Below are positions 1 to 9,051 of a DNA stretch of 64,000 bases, one piece after another. This DNA comes from CAXXOK01 sp963666755 (GTDB taxonomy: Bacteria > Bacillota > Clostridia > Christensenellales > Aristaeellaceae). Under the pieces are notes generated by a model, which did not search any database, was not told the DNA's origin, and saw only the letters and a program-made list of their open reading frames with translations. The translations under genes were made by a program, and so were the position numbers. The DNA is taken from positions 1,054,001 through 1,118,000 of the forward strand of contig CAXXGW010000009.1 of NCBI GenBank assembly GCA_963666755.2, given 5' to 3'. Position 1 is the stretch's first letter, and each line of letters begins with the position of its first letter.

Positions 1-3000
1 TGTCGGGTGCCTGTATACGGTGGAATACTCGACCGACAACGGCCAGCATTACCAGAGCCTCGGCGCAGACGGGCTTCTTCCCGCGCTTACGCAGTCGGGC
101 TCCATATCCTACCTGCTGCGCGTAACCAGCCCATATTATGTGAACGGCTACATCGCGACGGCGCAGGCGACGCTTACCGTGCAAAAACGCCCGCTGACCG
201 TAACCGGGGAAACCAACAGCTTCGTTTATGACGCGCTGGAACATACGGTGAACGGCCTGCAGACTCTCGGCGCCACAACCGCCCAAACCGGACTGGTGAA
301 TGACGGGGCCGGTACGGTGCACCGCATTGCGGACTATGCGTATGCGCCCGGTCTGGGCAATAGCCAGATCGTGGTAGGCGGGCATGCGGTACGCGTGCTG
401 GAAAGCTCGCTGGTTATCCGCGATCAGGCAAACGCGGATGTCACGGCTAACTACAGCTTTACCCTGACCGATGGCCGCATCGATGTCACGGCACAACAAA
501 CCGGCATGGCGGCTACCGCCCGCAGCGCGATCTATAACGGGCAGCCGCAGGGTTTCACCCTGCCCACGTTGCTGGATGCGTCCGGAAGCCCGGTTACCGA
601 ACCGGTCAGCTACAAGTACAGCACGGATGGCATTCAATGGAGCTCCACACCCATTACGTTTGAAAACGTGCAGGTGAGCGACCCCTATACGATTTCCATC
701 CGCGCGGAAAGCCCGAACTACGCCCCGGCGACCGTGAGCGCTACATTGGACCTTCAGCCCGCACCGCTCACTGTGGCGGTGGATAGCACCCAGACCTTTG
801 TATATGCGCTGGACGGCAGCGGCGATCCGATGGAATGGACGCTCAACCGTGTAACCACCTCCGGTACGCTTTACAAGGCGGAGACGGTTGCCGCACAGTT
901 TGCAAACAACACCCGCAGTGATGTGGGCAGCCAGCCTGTAACGCTGCAAGCCGCGCAGGTAATGCTTAACACCGTGGATGTGAGCACCAACTATGACATC
1001 ACGCTGGTAAACGGCACCCTGACGGTGTTCCAGGGCACGGCGGACGCATACCTGTTAACTACCCCGCTGCAGCAAACCTACAACGGTACGGCGTATACGC
1101 TGCCGCAGCCCAAGGTGTATGTGCAGGCCCAGACTGGTGATTATCTGGATCGAACCGCCAACTACAGCTTCCAGTACAGCATCACCAAACAGGGCAGCAG
1201 CGACGTACGGAACGTTTCCAACACGCTGCCGACCTTCCGTGACGCGGGCATTTACACGGTGGCGATCACCGCCACCAGCACACGGTTGACCTCTCCGGTT
1301 ACGGGTACCGCGACGGTGGAAATTGCGCAGCGGCCTGTGACGATTGCCAGCGGCGATAATCGCGCGGCCCCTTACACCTACAAAGCCGAAACGCAAAGCG
1401 TAGAGGCGGCGCTCGTGACCGGCGGCGATCTGGCGCTCAATGATGCGATCGACGCCACATTCTTTAGCGCCGGGTTTGAAAACACGGCGACGGATGTATG
1501 CGACCGTGCTGTAACGCTTACGTCGGTGCGCATTGTGCGCGGGTCGGAGGATGTGACCGATAACTACGCCGTCACGCTGGGCGGCGGCTGGATACAGATC
1601 CTCCCGAAACAAGTATCCGACGGGCTGACCCTGACGGGCGTCACGCACGTGTACAGCGGCGGCACATACCAGACCACGCTTTCGGATACGCTGCAAACCG
1701 GGCTTGGCGCGCTTAGCCTCGCGGGGGCGCAGCTGAGCGACGGCAGCGCGCGTTTCTCCGTCGCCTATCGGGTTACGGCTAATGGGATCACGACGGAATA
1801 CGGCGCGACAGTGCCGCAGTTTATCGATGCGTCGGCGCAGACGGTAACAGCGGTTGTGACCGATCACAGCGGGAACCTGGCCATCAACCCCGCCAGCGCC
1901 ACGGTGGAAATCACGCCTCGCCCGGTCACCATCACGCCGGACAGCGATACCCTTTCCTACGACGGGCTGGGCCACAGCATCTTAACCTATCAGCCGACGC
2001 AGGCAACCATGGGGACGGACGGCGTCGCGCTGGGGAACAGCGGCTTTGTGGGCAGTGACCGCGCAACGGTCACGCTGCAGAATGCCGGGCCGCATACTTT
2101 GCCCGGGCAGTATCCCGTCACCTGGGCGGAACCGGTGAGTATGAGCGTTGGCAAGGCCGATAATTACCTGTTGCAGCATGCTTCCGGGATGTTAACCATC
2201 AACAAGGCAAGCGGCCTGCAGATGGAGCTTGCGGCCGATAATGCAACCTATGACGGCTTGCCGCACGGGTTCAGCGTCCAGCCCAAGGTGCCGGAAGGTT
2301 GCCCGACAACGCTGGAATACCGCCTGCCGGGTGGCACGTGGGTGACTGTGACTGCCGAGACGCCTCTGCCGACCTACTTACACGCGGGCACCTATGCGGT
2401 GGAACTGCGGCTGACCAGCGATTATTACAGCGATACCGCGCTTGAAACCCTGACGCTGAACATCGCGCCCCGCGCACTGACCCTCGCAAGCGGCAACAAT
2501 ACCTCGGCCCCCTACACGTATACGGGCAGCGAACAGAGTGTAACGGCAGCATACGTGAGCGCAGGCGAGCTGGCTGATGGGGATCAGATCGACGGCACCA
2601 GCCTGACCTTTATCACAGGCCAAACCAACGCATCCACCGATGCGTGCGATCGGCCGGTCACGCTGTCGTCGGCCGTGATTCGCAACGCGGCGGGAACGGT
2701 TGTCAATCCGGATTACACACTCCAGTACCAGAGCGGTTGGCTGCGCATCCGCAAAGCGCCCTCCGCAACGGCATCCGTGAGCAGTAGCGCAACGTATACC
2801 GGCAGCGCTGTTGCCTTTGCCGCGCCGGAACTGAAGAACGCTGCGGGTAATCTGCTGACGGGTGTAACCTATGCCTACAGCCTGAGCCCGCTGACCGAGT
2901 CCGATCCGGGCTGGACGGAAACGGTGGAGATGCCGACGCGCACCGACGTAAACCGTGGGGTAGACGGCAGTGTGACGGCTTACACCCTGTACGTGCGGAT

Positions 3001-5284
3001 CACGCACCCCAACTACGCGACGCAGATTACCCAATCGCTGCTTACCATCCAACCCGCGGCCTTGACCCTGACGGCGGAAAGCAACACAGGCTTCGTGTAT
3101 ACGCTGGATAGCAATGGCGACCCGATCGAGTGGTCGGTAAGCGGCGCAAGCGTGACGGCAGGCTCGCTGTACACGGGTGCAACGGTGGACTACACGCTTC
3201 GGAATAACCGACAGACCGCGGTCGGCAGCCATGATGTGTATGTGGACACTTACACCATCCGCATCGGCACGGCGGATGTGACGGATAACTACGCCGTAAC
3301 GCTGGTGCCCGGCACCATCCGCGTGAGCCGCGGCACCGCGCAAAGCACCCTGACCGCCTATGGCGATACTGTAACATATGACGGCCAGCCGCATGGCATC
3401 CTCGCACCCATTGTGTCCGTCTTGCAGCAGGATGGGGTCGCGTCGGATCGTACGCGTGACTTCACCCTGACGTATGATGTGGCTCTGCAGGGAACAGATC
3501 AAACCTGGCACACCACCGATTTGGCGGATGTGGCCTTTACCGACGCGGGCACGTATCAGATAACCGTAAGCGCGGAGAGCGACCTGCACGCCACGCCGGA
3601 CAACGCGACGGTAACCCTGCTGATCCAGAAACGCGCGCTGCACGTGCAAAGCGAGGATAACCGTACCAGTCCCCTCACGTACGACGGCAGGGCACAATCG
3701 GTGGACGGCGCGCAGCACATCACTGGGTTGGCTGACGGCCAGCGCCTGACGGAGCTGACGTACGTAGCCGGGCAGGAAAACGAAGCGACGGATGTGGTCA
3801 GCCGCATGGTGCAGGCTAATGGTGCACTGGTGCTGGATGGCCGCACGAACGTGACCGCAAACTACACGCTGTACTTTGATCCCGGTTGGATTACCATCCT
3901 CCCGCTGCCGATTGAGGCGGCGAACATCCCCATTACCGGTGTGGACGCTGAGTATGACGGGCTGCCGCATTCCGTGACGCTGCCGCTGACGGTGCGCACC
4001 AGCCTTGGCACCCTGACGCTGGCGGATGAGTTTACCATCGCTTACCTGAATGGGGATACGGGTGCGACCGGTTCCGAGAACCCGGGCTTTACCGAAGCTG
4101 GGAACCATACTGTAACGGTGAGCTTCACCTCCCGTAGCGGCAACTATGTGGCACCGCAACGGGGTGGGACGGTCAGCCTGTCGAAACGGGAGTTGACCAT
4201 TCAGTACGGCACGCTTCGCGTGGCGTATGACGGATTGGAACACTCGGTGGATCGCACCGTAACCGGCCTTGCGGAAACGGATGTGCTGGCTGTGGTTGAG
4301 CCGAACCGTACGAAAACCAACGCAACCCGGTTGGCTGGCGGAGCGTTTGGCGCGCTTACGGTGGACGCGGAACGCGTGACCCTGACCTCGGCATCGGATG
4401 CGACGGTGGACCGTTCCGGCAACTACACGGTTGGCACCGCGCCCGGCACGCTTGAAATTACACCGCTGCCTCTGGAAATTACGGCAACCAGCGAAAGCCA
4501 TGTCTACCGCGGCACGCCATACACCCTGTCGGGCTATTCGCAGCGCGGTTCGACGGCGGACGGGCAGACCGTGAACGTCACCTTCCGCAACGCGCAGGCG
4601 CTGCATGTGGTGGATCGTCAACCGGTTGAGATCGCTGGCGTGACGGTATCCGTGGCCGCGAGCGGGGAAGATGTTACGGCAAACTACCAGATTGCCACCA
4701 CGGGCGCCACCCTGACCATCACCCCAGCGCCGCTGGTGCTGAAGGCGACAGATTCCAGCTTTGCTTACGACGGCCTGTCACACCAGCCCGCAGCGTTTGC
4801 CGTAAGCGGCTTGCAGGGCGATGACAGATTGAGCGCCTACACCCTGCTGAATATGCCGCAAATCGGAACCGGCGTGTATGCAAACGTCGGGTTTGAACCG
4901 AAAGCGACCCTGCTGCTGAATGCCGATGGCGCAAACGTAACAGGCGATTACACCATTACCTACCGTACCGGATCGCTGGAAATCTACATCCCGTTGGCCG
5001 CGTTTACGGTACAGTATTTCTATGACGGCGTGCTGGATTCCAACGGCACCGCGACCTACTACGGCGTCGTGGGGCAGACAGTTACCTCGTATCCGTCCAG
5101 ACGGCTGACCGGCTATGCGCTTTCCTACACGGAAAACCTGCCGCTGGAGCTGAGCGCAAACAGCGCGCAGAACGTGATTAATGTGTACTACCGCACGGCA
5201 AACCGTCTGCTGACGCTGGACGATCTGGCAGTGCCGTTGGGCTTCAGCGGCGGCAGCCTTGAGGTGGGTGTCACGGCGGAGTAA
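1..5284 (+). CDS. Giant MBG/YDG-repeat surface protein, 3' part
   Basis: The reading frame is open at the left edge, so the true start lies upstream; at least 1,760 residues are visible. The visible part is about 17 tandem modules of roughly 95 residues. Each begins near a Y-(D/N/S/T)-G-x-x-H/Q motif (for example YDGLPHS, YNGQPQG, YDGQPHG) and ends in an L-x-I-x-P/K beta strand, as in the MBG/YDG family of bacterial extracellular stalk repeats. The last ~90 residues form a MucBP-like segment (FTVQYFYDG...VINVYYRT) followed by a short tail, TLDDLAVPLGFSGGSLEVG. No LPXTG motif, SLH domain or C-terminal membrane helix is present. Inferred role: a long extracellular adhesin or matrix stalk. An N-terminal secretion signal and any binding domain would lie outside the window. 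The family assignment is firm; attachment and ligand are unknown. Confidence 0.85.
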   Translation, partial: VGCLYTVEYSTDNGQHYQSLGADGLLPALTQSGSISYLLRVTSPYYVNGYIATAQATLTVQKRPLTVTGETNSFVYDALEHTVNGLQTLGATTAQTGLVNDGAGTVHRIADYAYAPGLGNSQIVVGGHAVRVLESSLVIRDQANADVTANYSFTLTDGRIDVTAQQTGMAATARSAIYNGQPQGFTLPTLLDASGSPVTEPVSYKYSTDGIQWSSTPITFENVQVSDPYTISIRAESPNYAPATVSATLDLQPAPLTVAVDSTQTFVYALDGSGDPMEWTLNRVTTSGTLYKAETVAAQFANNTRSDVGSQPVTLQAAQVMLNTVDVSTNYDITLVNGTLTVFQGTADAYLLTTPLQQTYNGTAYTLPQPKVYVQAQTGDYLDRTANYSFQYSITKQGSSDVRNVSNTLPTFRDAGIYTVAITATSTRLTSPVTGTATVEIAQRPVTIASGDNRAAPYTYKAETQSVEAALVTGGDLALNDAIDATFFSAGFENTATDVCDRAVTLTSVRIVRGSEDVTDNYAVTLGGGWIQILPKQVSDGLTLTGVTHVYSGGTYQTTLSDTLQTGLGALSLAGAQLSDGSARFSVAYRVTANGITTEYGATVPQFIDASAQTVTAVVTDHSGNLAINPASATVEITPRPVTITPDSDTLSYDGLGHSILTYQPTQATMGTDGVALGNSGFVGSDRATVTLQNAGPHTLPGQYPVTWAEPVSMSVGKADNYLLQHASGMLTINKASGLQMELAADNATYDGLPHGFSVQPKVPEGCPTTLEYRLPGGTWVTVTAETPLPTYLHAGTYAVELRLTSDYYSDTALETLTLNIAPRALTLASGNNTSAPYTYTGSEQSVTAAYVSAGELADGDQIDGTSLTFITGQTNASTDACDRPVTLSSAVIRNAAGTVVNPDYTLQYQSGWLRIRKAPSATASVSSSATYTGSAVAFAAPELKNAAGNLLTGVTYAYSLSPLTESDPGWTETVEMPTRTDVNRGVDGSVTAYTLYVRITHPNYATQITQSLLTIQPAALTLTAESNTGFVYTLDSNGDPIEWSVSGASVTAGSLYTGATVDYTLRNNRQTAVGSHDVYVDTYTIRIGTADVTDNYAVTLVPGTIRVSRGTAQSTLTAYGDTVTYDGQPHGILAPIVSVLQQDGVASDRTRDFTLTYDVALQGTDQTWHTTDLADVAFTDAGTYQITVSAESDLHATPDNATVTLLIQKRALHVQSEDNRTSPLTYDGRAQSVDGAQHITGLADGQRLTELTYVAGQENEATDVVSRMVQANGALVLDGRTNVTANYTLYFDPGWITILPLPIEAANIPITGVDAEYDGLPHSVTLPLTVRTSLGTLTLADEFTIAYLNGDTGATGSENPGFTEAGNHTVTVSFTSRSGNYVAPQRGGTVSLSKRELTIQYGTLRVAYDGLEHSVDRTVTGLAETDVLAVVEPNRTKTNATRLAGGAFGALTVDAERVTLTSASDATVDRSGNYTVGTAPGTLEITPLPLEITATSESHVYRGTPYTLSGYSQRGSTADGQTVNVTFRNAQALHVVDRQPVEIAGVTVSVAASGEDVTANYQIATTGATLTITPAPLVLKATDSSFAYDGLSHQPAAFAVSGLQGDDRLSAYTLLNMPQIGTGVYANVGFEPKATLLLNADGANVTGDYTITYRTGSLEIYIPLAAFTVQYFYDGVLDSNGTATYYGVVGQTVTSYPSRRLTGYALSYTENLPLELSANSAQNVINVYYRTANRLLTLDDLAVPLGFSGGSLEVGVTAE

Positions 5285-5297
5285 TTGAAAACGGCAC

Positions 5298-5331
5298 CCC
5301 ACACCGGGCGCAGCGCTGCGTCCGGTGTGGG
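5298..5331. terminator. GC-rich hairpin after the repeat protein
   Basis: A 10-bp perfect stem (5298-5307 with 5322-5331) encloses a further palindrome, CGCAGCGCTGCG, so almost the whole 34 bp can fold. There is no T-run after it, and the SD of the next gene follows within about 12 bases. It may be a weak terminator or an mRNA-stabilising intercistronic hairpin. Confidence 0.5.
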
Positions 5332-5354
5332 TATGCCTGTTTGGAGGGGTACGG

Positions 5355-7241
5355 ATGAAACGATGGTTGACGGTACTGCTTGCGTTGGGCATGCTGTGCG
5401 TGGCCTTGCCCGCGGTTGCGGAACAGACGGAGCAGAACGGCACAACGGTCGTCGCCTGTTCCACCCCCATGAGCGGATGGTTCTTTACCGATATGTGGGG
5501 CAATAACACGATCGATGCAAACATTCGCGCCCTGCTGCATGGGTACGGCACCGTGGCCTGGGATCCCGCCGGGATTTATAGCGTCGATGCAACCGTTGTC
5601 ACCAACCTGACCGCCATGGAAAACGCGCGCGGGGATCGCACCTACACTTTTACGCTTGCCAGTGGCTTGACCTATAACGACGGCACACCGATTACCGCAG
5701 CAGACTATGTATTTGCGGTGCTGCTGCAAAGCAGTGCGGTCATCCCTGCGCTGGGGGGCATGAATACGAGCTACGCGGCGCTGGTGGGTTACACTGCGTA
5801 TGCAGCCGGGCAGACAGACGTATTCTCCGGCGTTCGACTGCTGGATGCGCACCGGTTTTCACTGACGGTTTCGCATACGGCTTTGCCGTATTTCTATGAA
5901 CTGACGTTGGTCAATGTGATTCCCTGCCCGCCGGGGGTGCTTGCTCCCGGTTATACCGTGCTCGATGTGGGGGAGGGTGCGTATCTGGCGATGCCGGATC
6001 CGGCCCAGCCCAACGCGGCTGTGCCCGCTCAACTGACCAAAGCAGTGCTTGAAAAAAACCTGATAGCACCCGACGGCTATCTGCACCATCCGCGCGTGAC
6101 CTCCGGCCCCTACCAGCTGGATGCGTATAATGCGGAAGAGCATGAAATCACTCTCACGATCAATCCTGCTTATCTGGGCGATGCGCAGGGGCAAAAGCCA
6201 ACACTTGCGCGCATCCGGCTTGTCAATATGGGTAATGCCGACGCATTGGATGCCTATCAGGCGGGCACAGTACAGATTATCCATAAGATGATCGACGCCG
6301 ATACGGTGGCAAAAGCCAGACAATTACAGTTAGAAGACAAGGCTCAGGTGAGCAACTACATGCACTCCGGCTACACCTTCCTGGCATTTGCCTGCGAACA
6401 GGCCCCGACCGACGATGTGGCGGTACGGCAGGCGCTGGCGTTGTGCCTGGATCGCAACGCTTTCTGCACGGAGCTTTTCCGCAGCAATGCCCTGCCGGTA
6501 TATGGGTATTACGGCTTCGGGCAATGGATGACCATGCAAAACACGCAGGCGCTGGCGGATTATGAAATCGGCTATGATCTGGAAGCGGCGCGCGCCCTGC
6601 TGGTGAAGGCTGGCTACACCTACAACGAAAAGGGAGAGACCTATCAGGAAGGCAAGCGGCAGGTGCGTTGCAAAATTGACGGTGGCGCGCTGGTACCGTT
6701 GGAACTTCGCTGGGCCAAGGCGCCGAGCGCCACCTCGGATTATGCACTTACACAGTTAAAACCGGCAGCCGAAGCGCTCGGGATGCGCCTGACAGTCACG
6801 GAGATGAGCTTTTCGGAGATGCTCGACCAGTACTTCCGTGTAGGCGGAACCCGGGATTACAATCTGTTTTTCCTGACAGAAAACTTCCTGACGGCGTTTG
6901 ATCCGTATAGCGCGTATCAGACAGGGGATGCCTGGCAGGGATCGATCAACACTTCCGGCCTGCGCGACACCAAACTCATGAACGCCGCGGAAGCTTTGAA
7001 CAGCGTTGCGCCCGGCGATACGGAAACCTATGTCAAGCGCTGGTTTCAGTTTCAGGAGCGCTGGCGGCAGATGATGCCGACGGCCCCGGTCTGCTGCAAC
7101 GTTTATTTTGACGTTTGCCCGACCGCCCTGTACGGTTACGCGGAAAATGCGCCTTACGGTCTGGCGCGCGCCCTGCTGTATGCCACCGACCAGCCTCCCG
7201 TGGAGGTAACAGCGACACCAACCGCGACGGCGATGCCCTGA
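5355..7241 (+). CDS. ABC transporter substrate-binding protein, peptide/nickel family (SBP_bac_5)
   Basis: 628 residues. ATG 5355 is chosen because GGAGGGG lies 5 bases upstream and because it begins a classical signal peptide (MKRWLTVLLALGMLCVALP, then AVA-EQ). Cleavage looks like signal peptidase I; there is no lipobox Cys. The body shows the family-5 pattern: ANIRALLHGYG near the N terminus, FTLASGLTYNDGTPITAADYVFA and a late DYNLFFLTENFLTAFDPY block. The C terminus is a short Thr/Pro/Ala stretch (VTATPTATAMP). No permease or ATPase genes are adjacent, so it is an orphan SBP, perhaps feeding the opp permease at 10774 or acting with the surface protein upstream. Family assignment is firm; the ligand cannot be told. 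Confidence 0.88.
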   Translation: MKRWLTVLLALGMLCVALPAVAEQTEQNGTTVVACSTPMSGWFFTDMWGNNTIDANIRALLHGYGTVAWDPAGIYSVDATVVTNLTAMENARGDRTYTFTLASGLTYNDGTPITAADYVFAVLLQSSAVIPALGGMNTSYAALVGYTAYAAGQTDVFSGVRLLDAHRFSLTVSHTALPYFYELTLVNVIPCPPGVLAPGYTVLDVGEGAYLAMPDPAQPNAAVPAQLTKAVLEKNLIAPDGYLHHPRVTSGPYQLDAYNAEEHEITLTINPAYLGDAQGQKPTLARIRLVNMGNADALDAYQAGTVQIIHKMIDADTVAKARQLQLEDKAQVSNYMHSGYTFLAFACEQAPTDDVAVRQALALCLDRNAFCTELFRSNALPVYGYYGFGQWMTMQNTQALADYEIGYDLEAARALLVKAGYTYNEKGETYQEGKRQVRCKIDGGALVPLELRWAKAPSATSDYALTQLKPAAEALGMRLTVTEMSFSEMLDQYFRVGGTRDYNLFFLTENFLTAFDPYSAYQTGDAWQGSINTSGLRDTKLMNAAEALNSVAPGDTETYVKRWFQFQERWRQMMPTAPVCCNVYFDVCPTALYGYAENAPYGLARALLYATDQPPVEVTATPTATAMP

Positions 7242-7562
7242 CGGATCAAGCGTAGGGGACACAAAAGAAACAGCGCACAGAAGCAAGTTGTCTGTGCGCT
7301 TTCTCTATGGATAAAGGCGAGTCCGGGCAATGTATGTGCTTTATTTGTGTATAAACTTCAATCCCACAGAAGTGACGCATTGCAATGCGCAGATCATTAA
7401 AGCAATTCCAACAAATGGGGAAATCTTGCACTAGATGTACAAATCTCCTGTGCGGAAAGCCCTTCAGGCACTGGCGAGTGGGGAATTGCCGGCATCAGGC
7501 ATTCTATAAGGCGTTAAGCGACTGTATACCGCGACAGAAATGCCCTTTGAAAACAAAACTTG
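7242..7562. other. Intergenic stretch between convergent genes
   Basis: 321 bases between the solute-binding protein and the minus-strand GGDEF gene. Apart from the terminator at 7272-7306 I see no ORF with an SD, no clear hairpin and no recognised RNA. The stretch is noticeably more AT-rich than its surroundings. Confidence 0.5.
7272..7306 (+). terminator. Intrinsic terminator
   Basis: A 10-bp perfect stem (AGCGCACAGA at 7272-7281 with TCTGTGCGCT at 7291-7300) is followed by TTCTCT. It closes the transcript of the solute-binding protein gene, 30 bases after its stop. Confidence 0.8.
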
Positions 7563-8756
7563 CTACAAGGCGGGCTCCGCGGAGCGACGGTTGGCTTTCT
7601 GGCGATACAGGGCTTCGTCGGCGGCGGTAAACAGCGCATCCGGGGTTGCCATGGCGGCATTCCACTGTGCATATCCGGCGCTGATGGTCAGCATATAGGG
7701 CAGGTTAAGCGCCTGACAGTAACCGACAAGCCGCTTTCCGATGTTTTGCAGCAGCGTTTCCAGATAGGCTTCGTTGCTCCCGGTACTGATAATCAGGAAC
7801 TCATCGCCGCCGTAACGGCTGTAGAAATCGTTTTTCCCGCAGGAGAGGCGCATGGCTTCCGCCAGAGCCCGCAAACCGTTATCGCCGGAAAGATGCCCGT
7901 ACAGATCGTTAATCTGCTTGAAATGATCCATATCTAGTATTACCAGAAAAATCGGGCAATCCGGCGCGGCAACCTGCACAAGGCTTTGCAGATACGTATC
8001 CGCCTTGCGGCGGTTAAACAGACCGGTCAGCGGATCGGTGGAGATTTCTGCATTTTGCAGGTTAATAAACACCACCAGCAGCGAAAGTACCGTGGCCAGC
8101 CAGATGGTCGTGACGCTATCAAACCAGAATATCTGGATCAGCACAGCCAGAAGCGGAAGGATCGTGAACACCAGCAACGACCAGGACCGCCGCAGGCTGA
8201 AGCCGGAGGGCAGGCGGTAGCGGTTGTGCCTGGCATGGTGGATGAACAGCAGAAGCCGAAAAAAGATTACAAAAAGCGATACCGTGGCGAAGAGAAAGTT
8301 CAGCGCAAGCAGCGAACCGCGTGAATAGGTGTTTTGATCGCTGAGGTGGAAAAGCAGCGAATACTGGGGGCTGAGCGCTGTGAGCACCGCATTGCATATG
8401 ACCGGCAACGCATACAGGTACACCAATTTTTTCCGTACTGCGTCCGGCGTACCGATGCGCAGCTCGCAGTACCAGGCATACAGGAATGACATCCCCGGCG
8501 TCAGGCAATAGTAGCCGATCGTCACAAGCAGGTTGAGCGTGCGTGCGCCGGCAAACTGCCTGCCGTTGAGCAGCCATGTGCCGGTGTCCAGCACAAGCAG
8601 CGCCATGTTCAGGTAGAGCATACCAAGGAACAGCCACTGATCCGGTGTGCGGTACAACCGCCAGCGTTGCCGGGAATCAACCCAGAGCGTCAGTAAAACC
8701 AGAAAGGCAAATGTGTTTACAATAAGGCTGGGCATCCATGGCAACTGCATGAGCAA
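7563..8756 (-). CDS. Membrane-bound diguanylate cyclase (GGDEF)
   Basis: 397 residues. The SD GGAGG sits upstream of ATG 8756. About six or seven hydrophobic segments fill residues 8-235 and form a membrane sensor of no family I can name. A C-terminal GGDEF domain follows (residues ~237-395) with DPLTGLFNRR, DMDHFKQINDLYGH and an intact catalytic YGGDEF at 315-320. It should make cyclic di-GMP from two GTP at the inner face of the membrane. The product-inhibition site is not conserved: the RxxD position four residues before the signature segment reads GKND. So feedback inhibition through the I-site is probably lost. It is transcribed divergently from oppA; no c-di-GMP riboswitch was seen nearby. 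Confidence 0.92.
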   Translation of the reverse strand: MLMQLPWMPSLIVNTFAFLVLLTLWVDSRQRWRLYRTPDQWLFLGMLYLNMALLVLDTGTWLLNGRQFAGARTLNLLVTIGYYCLTPGMSFLYAWYCELRIGTPDAVRKKLVYLYALPVICNAVLTALSPQYSLLFHLSDQNTYSRGSLLALNFLFATVSLFVIFFRLLLFIHHARHNRYRLPSGFSLRRSWSLLVFTILPLLAVLIQIFWFDSVTTIWLATVLSLLVVFINLQNAEISTDPLTGLFNRRKADTYLQSLVQVAAPDCPIFLVILDMDHFKQINDLYGHLSGDNGLRALAEAMRLSCGKNDFYSRYGGDEFLIISTGSNEAYLETLLQNIGKRLVGYCQALNLPYMLTISAGYAQWNAAMATPDALFTAADEALYRQKANRRSAEPAL

Positions 8757-9051
8757 ATCCTCCAGAATAACGAGGGGGAAACGGGAAAAGAATAGGCTTA
8801 CTATCTACAATATTGTATATGGGTTGATGCAATTCCTCCTGCCTGAAGAAGGGAATTGCAGAGACCGAAAAACGCGTTTCGAAATGTTGTATAGATAGGT
8901 TGTATCCATAAGGAATACAGGGAAAATACAGGCGTCAGCTCGAAATGGCATAGACAAGACACCGGTTTCGTATTAAGATGAAATTATCTTCCGATTCGTG
9001 AATCATATACAGGGTGCAGGAAGAAATCAGGAGATAAGGAGAATTTCGCAC
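8757..9051. promoter_or_regulatory. Divergent regulatory region dgc / oppA
   Basis: It holds the oppA promoter at 8951-8979. It also has two imperfect inverted repeats: GCAATTCC/GGAATTGC around 8829-8860, and CTATCTACAA near 8800 facing TTGTATAGATAG near 8890. The second pair encloses about 100 bases that could fold. No ORF is credible here. Whether the fold is an RNA or an operator pair cannot be told. Confidence 0.4.
8951..8979 (+). promoter_or_regulatory. Predicted promoter of oppA
   Basis: TAGACA (8951-8956) and TAAGAT (8974-8979) are separated by 17 bases, a good match to the vegetative consensus. Transcription would start near 8986, leaving a leader of about 66 bases with the SD AAGGAG just before ATG 9052. 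Confidence 0.6.

Noticed and set aside
1331..3700. CRISPR-like regular spacing in the repeat protein
   Set aside because: The periodicity is at protein level (~1.15 kb super-repeats) with diverged DNA, not short identical repeats with spacers.
2378..4621. Long minus-strand reading frame (~747 codons) under the repeat protein
   Set aside because: It lies antisense to an unbroken, well-matched repeat protein; the GC-rich sequence makes stop codons rare on the other strand, and the translation shows no family pattern or SD.
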